This document shows, in pieces, positions 11,780-25,234 of a stretch of 64,000 nucleotides of DNA. This stretch comes from Primulina eburnea (taxonomy: Eukaryota > Streptophyta > Magnoliopsida > Lamiales > Gesneriaceae). The translations under genes were made by a program, and so were the position numbers. Below the pieces are notes generated by a model. That model had not been told where the DNA came from. It did not search any database and was given only the letters and a program-made list of their open reading frames with translations. Location of the stretch: the NCBI RefSeq assembly GCF_022965805.1, contig NC_133101.1:8593069-8657068 (forward strand). The letters are read 5' to 3'. Position 1 is the first letter of the stretch. Every line of letters begins with the position of its first letter.

Positions 11780-14150
11780 GTAGATTAGCACATCATGTGG
11801 ATTGTTCATAAATATTAGAGTAGCTATGATTCAGACACACTACATGGAGAGAACCTCTTCACCTCCCCAACCATCAAAATGTTAAAATAACTTTTATTTG
11901 CAACCTTAATCAAAACATCATCAAGCAGCATTAATTTCACAATAATTGACCATTAAATGTGATTAATTTTGTAATTCAAAGATCAACATTTGAATCTTAT
12001 ATGAATAATGCCAAATCCAAATCGATACCAAAATTTTATAAATTCTCCCTTTATACAAGACTTATCTAGGTGCTTTTATCATTCCAACATTTTGATGATT
12101 TTTCTGTTTGTCCTACAATTTGTAAGTGAACTTACTTTCGTGTGTATCAATATATATATTAATCAAAAAATTATATATTTTTTTTCCTGTAAGTAGGCTG
12201 TTGTTTTAAACTGCATATCTTATATCAAAATAAAATATATTTACACGTATTTTTTAAAGTATGATTTTTCAAATATTATATTTTAATCGTTTTTCTATCA
12301 CGATAATTATTACACTCAACTGAAATTAATTTTTTTAAGGTTGTAAGTGTGCGCGATTGCATTTACATCCATTCGCAAAATATGCCCAAAATCAATGTCA
12401 TTTCGCCTTAGATACCTATAATATACTCAAATGAATCCAAATCCTCACTCAATTTTAATTCATGTGTTGCTTGCAAACCCTTGACGACATATACCTTAAT
12501 TACTACACCACTGATTTCCAACAAATTCCACAAAAGATTTTAAACCAGTATTCACGTGAAAGTCAACCAACCAATGGAAGTTGGGAAAATTTGTAGAGTC
12601 AAATATTAATTAAATAATATAAATGCAGCGTGAGAGTAGGCCATGGACCCTTACTCTCCCTCCAAGTCTTTTACTCAATTTCACCTTATCCAAGCTAAAG
12701 TCTTGTGCTATACGGAGAAAAGTTGACTTTACAGGACCCTTATTTTATAGGTTCAATCAACAAAGAAAATAATGTTAGAGAAATAATTTCAATTAAAATC
12801 GAAATATTATTTCCTTTCAATTTGCATACCACACAAATGTTTCCACCTTTTATGTTGGGATATAGCATGCTTGGGTAAGATAAATTTTGGGATTAGTAAC
12901 CTTTTAGGAAGCTATTGTGCTTCTTAGAAAGATATCGTGATTCATTTTGTTTAATGATATTGTATTATGAGATTGGTTCGAGTGAGTGATAAAAGAGGGA
13001 AGTCAAATAACTAATATATAAAAATTGTTATTTCACTCCACTTTTTGTTGATTATACTCTATTTTATATATAAAATTTATTAATAAAATGGAGTGCAAAT
13101 CACAATTATCTTTTATATACATACAATACAAATTTAGAAGAGTTTTACATATATTTCATGATTCAGCTATAATGAATTTTGCGACAATAACATGTTCGAA
13201 TAGAATGTTTCTGTTAAGAGCAATAATCGTTTTTGTTAAAAAGCGATCGAACCATGATAATTGAAATGAGGTATAGTTTAAAATATTTGAGTTGCATTGT
13301 TACTACCAGCTATATCTTTTGATAAAATGAAAAACACTGAATATGATCCTACAGACTCCCATAAGAAGAATTTTATTAAAAAATATATGAGATAGCTATT
13401 TTTCAAACATCAATTAATTCGGATATTCCTTAAAAAAATTACTTCGAAAATAAAATTTTAAATAAGAAAATTAGAAAACATGACTTCTAGTATTTTTTTG
13501 TCATTATGAAAAAGAAAAAATGGTAGGAAAACAATGTTTTTTTTTAAATAAAAAAAACCAATCTATTATCTGCGTATTCTATATTGGATACACCTTTTTT
13601 TAGTGAAGACATTTTTAAAAAAAATAAAATTTCATGCTTTCACTTTCGGAGAAAAAATCATTTGTTCCACTACAATTAATTTATATTTATATATAATAAT
13701 TTAGATATAATATAGACAAAATAGTGTCTTTATGTAATTTTTAAAATCCTTAAAATATTTTTATTTCATTTTTTTTAGCTCCCAGATTTTTTTATTCCGA
13801 AAAATTAAATTTATGTAAAAAAAAGCTAAAAAAATTATTAAAAAATCATAGAAGTTATTTAAATTTCAATTTTTAACAACAGTAAGTACTGTACGCCTTG
13901 GGAACCGTAGGCAAAATGTGAGTGGATTTTTATTTTTAATTTCCCCCTTCATTTGAACTGTAGTTGGTGGACTCGTCATGTGGGAATCGGTGTCAATTTT
14001 TTCCTAAAATCCATATGGATAATTACAGATTTGCCAGAGCAAGTTGCAGATTTAATTTTCACGGAGGAAAATTTTGTCAGAATCGTTCCAAAATTCAGGA
14101 ACTGAAGTGAAATCTCCGCGAAGCTTCCTGCAATAACTTCGCAACCTCCT
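11780..14150. other. No gene seen; intergenic and upstream region of the channel gene
   Basis: Very AT-rich. No ORF with protein-like composition on either strand. The last ~150 bases (from about 14000) become less AT-rich and pyrimidine-rich, consistent with the promoter and leader of the channel gene. Confidence 0.4.
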
Positions 14151-15105
14151 CCCTCCCTTTTTCTCTCACATACATAGTGATGTACGATTTCGCGGACTGG
14201 TCTTCACTAAGAATCATACCTTCGGTACGTGTTGATCTTGTTTTTTTTTAGTGTAATCTTCAGAAGTTGTGTTCTGATATTCTGTGCTTGAGAAATAATC
14301 GAGAGTCGGTACCTGGTTGAAAAATTGTGAGGTTTGATTCTGACTCAGTGCGATTATTCAGTGATCATCTGTTTTGGGGGCGAATTGAGGTCGTGTGATG
14401 TTTAACAGTCATGGTTTCATTTTTTTTCAGGGTGATTTTGAACGATGGCGCATCATTTGGTTATGTTGACTCTTTTTTTTTATCTTAGGTTACATTTGGT
14501 CTTTCGGCTGTTACTTTTTTTTATTAAAAAACATGTTTCCTTTTTATTATTTTAATCTAGAGACTTTAAACAGAAATTTGTTTAATTAAAAAAAAAAGTG
14601 ATTGAAATGGTACTGTATGATGACAATTTTAAACATACGATGTGCTCCGAAAAAGCGAATTTCATGTGTGCCGCAGAGATTTTACTTTCTTTTCTGTTTG
14701 TGCTTTGAATATTTTTCTTCTACTTCTTTTTTTTGTCTCTCATTTTGAGATTAAAGAAAATGTGTTAAAAGAGTTTCAATTTGGTCTAGTTATACATGTT
14801 TATTTGTTTGTATGTAGAATTATTATGTTCGCGATGTAAAAACTTGACTGTTTGTTGTTTATTCACTTTTGGTTTTCTTGAAAGATATATTGGTTTTTTG
14901 CCTGGGTTGCATATTGTTCATGTTTCTAGATTTAGATTTTCACTTGGTATTGAAATATCATCTAATGGAGGTTCATAAATATTTTTTTTTAGGGCTTGAC
15001 TGTCTGCAGCGTGCTTGGTACTAGCAGAAGCACTTTTCTTTCTTGCTACGCTCCTGTACTGAAGTTCATAATTTGCTTCTGAAGTTTCTCATGTAAGCTG
15101 GATTT
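14151..15105 (+). promoter_or_regulatory. 5' leader of the CNGC gene with a probable UTR intron
   Basis: A leader exon appears to end at 14224 (CTTCG followed by GTACGT). A 3' splice site, a long T-run then AG at 14991-14992, opens a second leader exon, 14993-15105, that runs into the start codon at 15106. This second piece carries a start-stop uORF (see 15091-15096). The exact transcription start is not visible. Confidence 0.5.
15091..15096 (+). promoter_or_regulatory. Minimal uORF AUG-UAA ahead of the CNGC start codon
   Basis: The leader reads ATGTAA nine bases before the main ATG at 15106. An AUG immediately followed by UAA is the smallest possible uORF. In Arabidopsis NIP5;1 the same hexanucleotide stalls ribosomes in a boron-dependent way and destabilises mRNA. 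Whether it acts here is inference. Confidence 0.55.
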
Positions 15106-18100
15106 ATGAATAATCACCCAGAAAAATTTGTGAGGTTAGTTCATCACGATCACTCGCAGATCCATTTCTATGAGGCAATAAAGGTCTAGGTAGCATTTAT
15201 GGATTTAGTTGCTCTAGCTTGTTCATAAAAATTTAAGGCAGAGAAAACCTAATAAAAAATAATGGCCATATGTAGGTAAATTAAGGGCAAAGTACTTCAA
15301 TTCGAGAAGGATTTGTCGACTCATGGGGGTTATATGCTAAAGGTCTCTCTAATTTCTTATGTTAAATTAGAAAATAGAATTAGCAACGACTCCATATGTT
15401 TCTCATGATCATTTTAACTACTTGACCGTTTTCCCTTTTTTTCGAATCCTTTCAAAAACCTCTTAAAAGGGGAAGAAAAGTCGTTCATGAGAAACTTAGT
15501 GACTGTTTGGTTAAATCTATAAGATATTTACAAAACGTTTATAAGATATTTAATCGTTTGTAAGCTGTCTGGTTTTATAAGATTTAAAAACAACCTCCTA
15601 GAATCATATAAGATTTTTTTTTAAAAAAATAAGATCATGTCTTGAGATATAATTTTTGTTTAGAAATCCAAATAGTCTCAATACTTATTTTTACTCCCAA
15701 AATACTATCAAATTTATTTTTCCTCGATATTTTCCTCTGTTTTTCCTGATCATTTGATTAATTTCTCTTCCCTTTCAATTTTTCCTTCTACAAGAATTTA
15801 TTATGTTCATTACTTTCAAGAGCTTAATTTTGAAGATATGTGAGCTTACAAGCTGCTAAAACATATTTTAAGCTCTAGAAACGTAAAGGCTCGTATAAAT
15901 TTTCAAGTTAATATGATTTGACCAGAGTGCTCCATGTGTTTCATTTTCTTAAAACTGAGTGCTGCTAATGTCTCTGTCCCCTATTAGGTTTCGAGATTGG
16001 AGATCCGAGAAGATCTTCATTGGGCATTCTCCATCTGAAGATGGAGTACCAGAGGGTAAACCTAGAGTAGCAGTGTCATCAGTTTCAGACAAATTCCAGA
16101 GGGGTTTAGAATCTGGTTCTGATAGAATCAAAAGATTCACAGGATCCCTAAGATCCTTCTCACTGAGAAAGTTTCTGGCAGATGACGAAGGATCTCAGAA
16201 GAAAATTCTTGATCCACAAGGATCATTCCTTCAGAAATGGAATAAGATATTTGTATTATCATGTGTGCTTGCCATCTCGTTGGATCCCTTGTTTTTCTAT
16301 ATTCCCATTGTTGATGACGAAAAGAAGTGCCTTGATTTGGACCCAACATTGGAACTCACAGCCAGTATTCTACGGTCCTTTACAGATGTGTTTTACCTCA
16401 TCCATATTCTATTTCAATTTCACACTGGTTTCATTGCTCCATCTTCTCGTGTATTTGGAAGAGGTGTTCTAGTTGAAGATTCTTGGGAGATAGCAAAAAG
16501 ATATCTGTCATCATACTTCATAATTGACATCCTTGCAGTTCTTCCGCTTCCTCAGGTAAGGGAAAAATTTCCGTTCCCACATTATGGCCTAATTGTGCAT
16601 ATGCATAGATGTCCATAACATGCGGAATAAAACATACTCTCCACTAGAACAATAAATTTTTTTATTACAAGAAAACAAGAAAGTTGCTTTTGAGCGGTTT
16701 CCATGATCCTTGCTCTTGTAACTGTATATCAACCTTTGTGAGAAAAATGCTGATGCCTCAAATCTCCAAGATTATTATAGCATGTATGCAGTTTTTCCCC
16801 AGGAGTTGCAATTCATGTTCAGATATACTTTTGTTTACGTGTTCCCATGAATCTGATTATCTAATGATTTTCCAGGTTGTGATTTGGATTGTCATTCCCA
16901 AACTGAGTGGTGCGAAATCTTTCAACACAAAGAATTTGTTAAAATATGTGGTGTTCTTACAATATATACCTAGGATTCTCCGTGTCTATCCTTTGTATAA
17001 AGAAGTCACTAGAACTTCTGGTATACTCACTGAAACAGCATGGGCTGGGGCTGCCTTCAATCTTTTTCTTTACATGCTTGCCAGTCATGTAAGTTTTTTT
17101 AGAGTTTAATTCATAGTTTCACTAATTTGCTTCCAGCATAAACAGCTCTGCAACTCGTTAAACTATCTGCCTGCTCTTTTTTTTTTATCCCATTTTAGGT
17201 ACTTGGAGCCTTTTGGTATTTGTTTTCGATAGAACGTGAAACAAGTTGCTGGCGAAAGGCCTGTGGTAATCAGACTGCTTGTCGACATGCTGCATTTCAT
17301 TGTGCAGGCGAACCACACAGAATTCAGCACCATGTTGAACAACTCCTGCCCTATTCAGAATCCCAATACGACTGCTTTTGACTTTGGAATATTTCTCAAT
17401 GCCCTTCAATCTGGTGTTGTTGAATCAAAAGATTTTCCTCGGAAATTCTTCTACTGTTTCTGGTGGGGGTTGCAAAATTTAAGGTATCTTTCTCCTAAAC
17501 GATGCTGTAGCTTTATTCTGTTAATTTCTGATTCAGGATATGAGGCTAAGCTTTTGTCTGTTGTTTCAGTTCCCTTGGCCAAAACCTTAAAACAAGCACC
17601 TTTGTTTGGGAAATTTGCTTTGCAGTTTCTATTTCTATATCTGGCTTGGTGCTGTTCTCGTTTCTGATTGGAAATATGCAGGTGAGTAAGTTGTTTCACT
17701 ACTCTTTAACTTGGAGCCATTGAAGTGGCATTTGTGTTTGGTAACGAAGAGATACGTGCAAAGGTCTACTCTAAAATTGCTTAGAATTGGCCAAGTTCGA
17801 CAATATATTAATGACAAATCTTAGGGACGCCTTTTGTAGTATGAGTTCCTACTGATCTGCAATGTTGGTAAAACAGACATATCTGCAGTCCACGACTTTA
17901 AGATTAGAGGAGATGAGGGTTAAAAGACGAGATGCAGAGCAGTGGATGTCTCATCGGTTGCTCCCTGATAGTTTGAGGGAGAGAATCAGGAGGTACGAGC
18001 AATATAGATGGCAGGAAACTAGAGGTGTTGAAGAAGAAAATCTGGTTCATAATCTTCCCAAGGATCTAAGAAGAGATATCAAACGGCACCTCTGTTTGGA

Positions 18101-19066
18101 TTTATTGAAAAGAGTAAGTTCTTCAACTTGTGCATTTATTGCATCAAAATTGACACAAGCCAAATACCATAACCTTGAATAGAAAATTGGACTTGGGCTG
18201 ATTTATAACTTCCTATGCCGAATCAAGCGGGAGAAACTGGTAAAATGATTTGTTATAATCTCACACTGGTAAAAATGATTTGTTTATAATCTTTCACACG
18301 CTCTCTTGTGAAAATATGGCACATTGATTCTTCAGCTTGGCGGATAACAAAGTTATTATCTGTCATTCAGGTGCCGATGTTTGAGAAAATGGATGATCAA
18401 CTTCTCGATGCATTGTGTGACCGTCTCAAACCAGTGCTTTACACTGAGGACAGCTACATAGTACGAGAAGGGGATCCAGTGGATGAAATGCTGTTCATAA
18501 TGCGTGGAAAATTGCTGACTGTAACGACAAATGGAGGACGGACCGGGTTTTTTAACTCAGATACCCTAAAAGCAGGTGATTTTTGTGGGGAAGAGCTCCT
18601 TACTTGGGCACTGGATCCTAACTCATCAGCTAACCTCCCTATCTCGACTAGAACTGTCCAAGCTCTATCAGAAGTTGAAGCATTTGCATTGAAGGCCGAT
18701 GATTTGAAGTTTGTAGCGTCTCAATTCCGACGACTACACAGTAAACAGCTACGCCATACTTTTAGGTTTTACTCACAGCAGTGGAGGACTTGGGCAGCTT
18801 GCTTTGTACAAGCAGCATGGCGGCGCTATAGTAGGAAGAAGCTAGAAGAGGCTCTACAAGAAGAAGAAAATCGATGGCAGGATGCATTGGCGAAAGGTGG
18901 GGGTAGTTCACTGAGTTTAGGGGCGACCATCTATGCCTCAAGATTTGCTGCAAATGCTCTTCGAGCATTGCGAAACGGTACTAGAAAGACAAGAATGACG
19001 GAAAGGATATCACCTATGCTACTTCAGAAGCCTGCCGAGCCAGATTTTACAGCTGAAGACAAATGA
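15106..19066 (+). CDS. CNGC1: Cyclic nucleotide-gated cation channel, CNGC1-like (one-base frameshift)
   Basis: A plasma-membrane cation channel of plant CNGC group I; these channels carry Ca2+/K+/Na+ and are controlled by cyclic nucleotides and calmodulin. Exons: 15106-15134, 15988-16555, 16876-17088, 17199-17483, 17570-17681, 17877-18113, 18371-19066. The start MNNHPEKFVRFRDW is split across intron 1 and matches the family. About 712 aa are expected (Arabidopsis CNGC1 is 716). S1 lies near residues 96-116 and S2-S4 follow. The pore has the plant-type GQN filter (start of exon 5). The cyclic-nucleotide phosphate cassette GDFCGEELLTWALDP lies at about 550-565, and a calmodulin-binding/IQ stretch (WAACFVQAAWRRY) at about 622-635. 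Exon 4 is 285 nt where the phases demand 284: near 17304-17311 one base too many shifts the frame and brings a stop about 20 codons later, before the pore. All other junctions are in phase. Confidence 0.93.
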
Positions 19067-19640
19067 TTGTGTACATTATTTTAGGTCAATTGTATTATAG
19101 CTTTTGATTTTTATAAATATAGATTGATACACGGGGGTCCAACTCAAGGCTTGGCTTTGTTCCGTTTCAGTACAGTGGTATATTAAGACATGAGTCCCTT
19201 CTGTATATTATGTAATTTGTATGTTTTATGCGTTAAACAAAACTTCCATGTTGGCTCTCTTGAATGAAAGGAAGGTAGAAAACACAGATGGCTTTTTAAA
19301 AAATTGATTCTTAATTAATTTCGTTAGGCTCATAATGAAATTATTGCCAAAAAAGGTTTATGATTAATTAAGCCTTTATTATCTTAAAATTATGTTTTCT
19401 TCTAAATCTTCAATCTTATCTTTATCCATATTTTAAAATTTTTAGATAATTAATTGCTTCTAATAAAAAAAATACGAAAAGTCATTAAAAATAACAAAAC
19501 AAAAAAAAATATTTCAAATTCAAAAGGTACTAATATCATTTTAAAAACAAAACCAGATGTCATACACTTCATCACACGTTATGTACAGAAGACTGGTGCT
19601 GAAGAGAAGTAAAAAGAAGAGAAACCTTACTTTGACTAGT
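19067..19640. other. Convergent 3' UTR space between CNGC and the pyruvate-kinase-like gene
   Basis: The two genes point tail to tail across 574 bases. The stretch is AT-rich with AATAAA-like and TTTATT-like motifs on both strands, and there is no further ORF. Confidence 0.5.
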
Positions 19641-22600
19641 TTACATTGGAGAAAGCATGAGAGGCTTCAATTCTGGCTGAGTCTTGGCGCATTGGCTGTT
19701 TAAAATAGTATCCAGAGTAGAGACGGCCTTCAGAATATGCTTCCCTTTGTTCAACATGACGCAACTAGTCCTGCAGTGAACAAATATCATGCAATTTTGA
19801 CCATTCATATGCGGATAAAAAATCATTTAATGAAACCAAAAGTCGTATACTACGTACCTCCTTCCCTTGTCTGCATCTATAATTTCCGCTCTAGCCGGAA
19901 CCCCCGACTTAACAAGTGACTCCAAAACCTGCGTTGCCAAAATTACTGGTACATGGGCAGCACTGCAAATAGATATAATTTCTTCCTGTATGTCAGCAAG
20001 ATTTTCCCACCCACATTCCACCGCGAGATCACCTCTGGCAATCATCACGCCCAATGGGTTTGGAGATTTCATTGCTTCCAATATTAAAAGCGGTAGTTTC
20101 TTGAATCCACATCTTGTCTCAATCTTCAAGACAATCCCCAAGTTTGAAATTTGTCTCTTTGAAAGTTCTTGGCGCAACAAGATAATATCGTTAACATCCC
20201 GCACAAACGAAACCCCGACCATGTCAGCATGGGCAGCCACAAAATCTAGATCCATAAGATCCTTAGAAGTCAGGCCCTCATAACTAATATCACTGTCTGG
20301 GATGTTGATGGATTTTTCTGAGCCAAGTTTGGTACCTTTAAGACCAGCATGAGTGATTGAAACAATCACTTCTGAAATGCTAATTCCATTGATAACACCC
20401 CATATCTTCCCATCATCAAATGAAATACGGTCTCCTGGTTTGACCGAATCGAATAGATAGCCAGATGGGCAAGTTATCCTATGGGAGCCAGTGTCTGTAC
20501 AATTCAACCCACCGCCTTCATCTGAAGAATCTCGAGATATTGTCAGCAAGTCACCAACTCTCAGTCTAACAAATTGCTCAGAAGGAGGAACATCCACCAC
20601 AAAACCAACGGAGCATTTTCGCCGCTTCTTCTTAGCATGCAATGCTGTTCCAGATTCAACATATGCAGTCTTGCGGCACTCAGCCATGAACCCAACACCA
20701 GAAAAAATAGGACACTTGCTTAAAATCCTGAGCCTCCTATGCTTTCCTCGGGCATCAGAAAAACTTACAGAGTCATCAATGTTCAACTTACTGAGAAATT
20801 TTTGGCCATCCACGTGGATAATAACATCAGGTGATACATGAGGTGGTGGTGGACCCGCTCCTTTTGGTGAGAGCCAAACTTGGGCTGGACGCAAGACATC
20901 ACCAACAGCATTCCTTTTGGGAGAGATTTTAGCCACACCTGGACCAGATTTCAGTTTCCCAGTTCTTAGCTTTGGTCCAGCTAAGTCCATGAGGACCCGA
21001 CAAGGTTTCTCCAGAAGCTGAGAGCTTCTCTTCACCATGCTGATGATCTTACCCCAAATTTCAGTGTTTCCATGCGCACAGTTGATACGAAAAGTGCTGG
21101 TTCCCGAATTGATGAGATCAGCTACAAGTGTGTCGTTTTCCACTACCTCCTGGCCTACTGTTACCATGATATGAGTAATTCTAGGGCCCTGAAGAGTTCC
21201 AAGCAATAGATCCTTATTAGACGATGCCATTTTCATCATCGTAGTCCTTGAGAGGTTCTCGGTTTGATATTCCATGCTCATGTGAATGGGAAGCTCCTCA
21301 ACGGAACCTTCCATGCTTAGCAAGGAGTCCGACCTTGACCACACAAGCATTTGAATGCAAGCAGAAAGACTTGGAAGAACAAATGGATTTATGTCCTCTA
21401 AATCTGAAAGTCCAACAGAAGAAAGATCTTCTTTAGTCTGTTCTACATCTAAGCTTTTAAGAGCCAAAAAGTGTATCATGTTGGTAGCACTCGCTGCATA
21501 GTTTCTGCCAATGAGATAAAACCATGTTAGTACCCTGTGAAATTTGTGAAACTGAAAAGTAGTGCATTTATTTCATAAAATTGTAAAATACGAGTTTCAA
21601 ATCCCCAAACCAGAAAATCCAAAAGCAAACAAAAACTGGGAAAACGAGTATCTTTATGCAGATTGTGTTATGGACATATTTGGCTCACGCTGCCATGTTT
21701 CATACAAGGACAAAACCAATATATGTGTAGAAGAAAGTAAGCCATTATATTTCTGTTGCAGAAACATAACATACCGGTGGCACATTTTGAGCCTGGATGC
21801 ATTCCACTGCTCCATAGCTAGAATATGCAACCGAACAGCTTTCAGCTTGTCAGGAAGACTATCTTGGTTCACCTGTTTCATAACAGTTGGTTGCAATTCG
21901 AGCATCGGGTTCACCTGTGAATCCTTTCGTGGCCTCTTGGAATTGCCATCATTCTTGGAACATATAAACACCGAATCTTCATTTCCTTGCTGCTGAGAAT
22001 TGCCATCATCTTCAGGACAGATAAACAGTGGATCATCAACCGATTGATGAGAGGGGTAGCTCTCAGCATTGTCATGTGGCATGCCATGGGAAACAGTTCT
22101 TAGCGCGAGTTTCCCTCCTGACCTTTGAAACAGTGATATGTTATTTCTACTAGCTCTTAGTTTAGTACTGGACTTGCACGGAGGGACTTTTAACTTTCCA
22201 TATGAGTTCGGATATGTGAAATCAGATATACCAGTCTGCGTGGATGAAGAAAACATTTTTCTCTCAGGCTTAGAAAATCCATTTAACTCCAATATCAAAT
22301 GGATGCATGGGCAATAAAGGTCCAAATCAAAAAAATTATTAACTGAAGAAAACAATTATATCGCACTGACTTAAGTAAAGATTAAAAATTCGAGGAGCTC
22401 ATAGGGAGATGAGTGCTTGAATCTGATGCAAATAAGAAAAGATCGACAATCAACCATCATCCAACCATCGTGAATAAGTCAGGTTCTTCACATTCAGCAA
22501 ATTATGGTCTTTTCACTCATTCAATGTATCAAAATAGCACACATCAATAGTAGTCGTACTTCAAGAACAAGCCAACACCTATGGACATGAGTGAAGCAGC

Positions 22601-23021
22601 AAGTACAAAGCAATAATGGAAGGCGAAATTAAAATTAGATACTGGCTAAGAAGCTCTTACCAGAGCTCATTAACTATCACCGAAGTGTTGCATCATTAAT
22701 CATTTTCAACCAGTATTAGTACATAAAACTAACTCGTCTACAATACTACAACTTTAAAAAATAAAAAGAAACCTTTAGCTAATACACATTTTCGTCGACG
22801 GGCTATCTTTAATCCCTCTTAATGCTTGATTCCCCTTAACAAGACAAGATGCAAAATTTTAAAAAAAATAAAAAAAAAGAATAAAAACCTACACCTAATT
22901 AATTACACATCCTAATCAATGAAAAAACAAGCAATCTCCTGCATCAGTTGATAGGGATACCAACCCGATTTATAAATGATGCCAGTTCAGTTATCGAGAA
23001 AGTTGCAATCACTACAGCCAT
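19641..23021 (-). CDS. Plastidial pyruvate-kinase-like protein (PKP4-type)
   Basis: A divergent pyruvate kinase homologue of the plant 'plastidial pyruvate kinase 4'-like group. Exons on minus: 22965-23021 (probable first coding exon, [19 protein letters not shown]), 21775-22286, 19858-21504, 19641-19770. All phases agree, giving about 781 aa; starting instead at 22256 gives 752 aa. The beta/alpha-barrel motifs are present: RINCAHG (RxNxSHG equivalent), [17 protein letters not shown] (catalytic Lys), ARGDLAVE and ATQVLES. Compared with classical enzymes, the B domain region is greatly enlarged. The MLSGETA loop is replaced by MLNKGKH, and the chain stops soon after, so the C-terminal effector domain is missing. 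Catalytic activity is therefore uncertain. The N-terminus may be a transit peptide. A retrotransposon block begins only ~150 bp upstream of the first coding exon, where a splice acceptor suggests a 5'UTR intron. Confidence 0.88.
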
Positions 23022-23167
23022 CTTTGAGCTCCTGAAACCAAAAACAAAAGTGATTTAATTTACTGCTTTCAATTGTAAAAAAAAATGCTGCTTTATAAAA
23101 GTTTCCAGACAAGAACTACATTTGACTTCATTTCAACTGCCTAAAACGTGAACAAACACAATAAGGC

Positions 23168-23498
23168 TGATGAGCCAAGAAGATCCAAAAGAAAGCCCAA
23201 GAGGAACCCGAAGTACTTGAATTAAAGAAGGAAGATCACGAGTTGTCTTAAGAATAAATCAACATAGTATTTGTTTTATCTAGTTTGAATAAGTCTTGTT
23301 GTTTTTGTTGATAGCCGTTAGTGACCTTATTTTTAGGATTGGGTTGTTATTTTCTCTTTTCTATTTAAGTTCTTCTGCAACGAGCAATAAAGGAGCATGT
23401 TCTTTCAACAACAAAAAATTCATCCTTTGAGGTTTAATTCTCACCCTAAGTAGAATTATATTTTAGCATCATCATTTTGTCTTTGATTGGACCTATTA
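23168..23498 (+). repeat. 5' LTR of the Ty3/gypsy element
   Basis: About 331 bp, aligned along its length with 29420-29960 apart from the foldback insertion in the latter. Ends at CCTATTA immediately before the primer-binding site. Confidence 0.85.
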
Positions 23499-25234
23499 TT
23501 GGTACCAGAGACAGATTCATATGGACCCTAATAAAGAGAGGATCGAGAAGTTAAGACTGGCCTTGGACGGCACCAAGACAGCTTCAGTAAAATGGAGATC
23601 GGCATTACGGGCAAGCTTCACCAGATGGAGGATTCTATCCAGAAAATAACAGAGGCACTGCTCTCCAACCGGGACGCATCCAACAGCAACTTCAACAATC
23701 GAAGTAGTCATTCTTACACCAACAAAGAAGAATGATGCGATAAATTCGATGGAGGACGGCCATGATTTTAATCACAGTTGGCTAAATTGGAGTTTCCACA
23801 ATTCTCTGGAGATGATCCTACGGAATGGTTCACAAAGGTTGAGCAATTCTTTGAATACCAACTTACTGCAGAAACACAGAAAGTGGTATTAGCCTCCTTT
23901 CACCTTGAAGGTGAAGCCAATCAATGGTGGCAATGGTTACGTAAAGCTTTTAAAGAAGAGGGTAAGGACGTGACCTGGAATGCCTTCCGTGAAGAATTGT
24001 GAGCAAGGTATGCGAAAACTTTGATGAAGCATTGTCTAGAGTCAGACAAACGGGATCATTACATGACTATCAGAGGGGATTTGATAGGCTGAGAAATCGA
24101 GTAAAAGAGTGGACACCGAAGGCGTTGGTTGGAACATTTATGGGCGGCCTCAAACCGGAGATAGCTGATAGAATCCGTATGTTCAAACCAAACACTTTTA
24201 AGGAAGTCGTTAGCCTTGCTCGTATGAGAGACGAGCAGCTAGCTAGACAAAGAAATCCAAGCAGCTTCACCTATGAAGCAGCTCGCATGGGACGAGATGC
24301 AAAAGAGAAGAAACCAAGGACTGTGCTTGAATTGTGATGAGAAATTCACACCTGGACATAGGTGTAAAGGGACACAGCTTCTTTTGCTAGAAGGAAGCAA
24401 TGATAATTCTGATGAAGAAGAAACCGAAGTCTTAATTGAATCACATTCTGAAATATCAATGGACGCACTAACAGGGTGGACAACCTATAGAACAATGAGG
24501 GTGAAAATGAGGTGGTGGTTCTAATCGATTGTGGATCTACTCACGATTTCATCAGTGAAATAGTAGCGAATATATAGCAATTGCCAATAATTCCCACCGA
24601 ACCTTTCTGTGTTAAGGTGGCAAATGGTGGACCATTGAAGTGCCGAGGAAGATTTAAAAATGTCAAAGTAGTACTCAAAGGTATTTCATTTTCTATTAAC
24701 CTATATGCCTCACCACTTATTGGGTTGGATCAGGTGCTAGGTGTACATTGGTTGGAGCAACTAGGTACAGTAGTGTGCAATTGGAAGCAAATGACCATGG
24801 AATTCCAACAAAGGTTAAAAGGAACAGATTCACAAGCAATTCATCCCGCCACCATAAAAACCATTTCCAAGGATATTAGACAAAGGGAGTTCGATGCTTG
24901 TCATGTGTATGCAAACAACCATCAATCCTTGGATGTCCATCCTCATATGCAGAAGTTATTATATAACTTTTCTGACTTGCTTCAAGAACTCATCAAACTT
25001 CCACCCACAAGAGAAATCGAGCATCATATCAACTGAAGGTACCGAATCCACAATGTGCGACCCTACAGGTATGCCTATTTTCAAAAGGCTGAAATAGAAA
25101 AACAAGTTCATGACATGTTAAAATTGGGGCTCATTAGATCTTTTATTGTCCTTTGTCATCTCCTTTTTTATTGTTAAAAAAAAGGATGGTTTTTGGCATT
25201 TTTGCACGGACTATCGTGCACTTAATTCAATAAC

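Noticed and set aside
16137..16349. Minus-strand frames and other open frames inside the CNGC, glutamate synthase and pyruvate-kinase-like exons
   Set aside because: They are shadows of well-supported exons in another frame; their protein sequences match nothing recognisable.
17251..17308. A 42-nt mini-intron (GTAATC...GTGCAG) in CNGC exon 4 to explain the frameshift
   Set aside because: Its length is a multiple of three, so removal does not restore the frame, and it would delete conserved residues; it is also below usual plant intron size.
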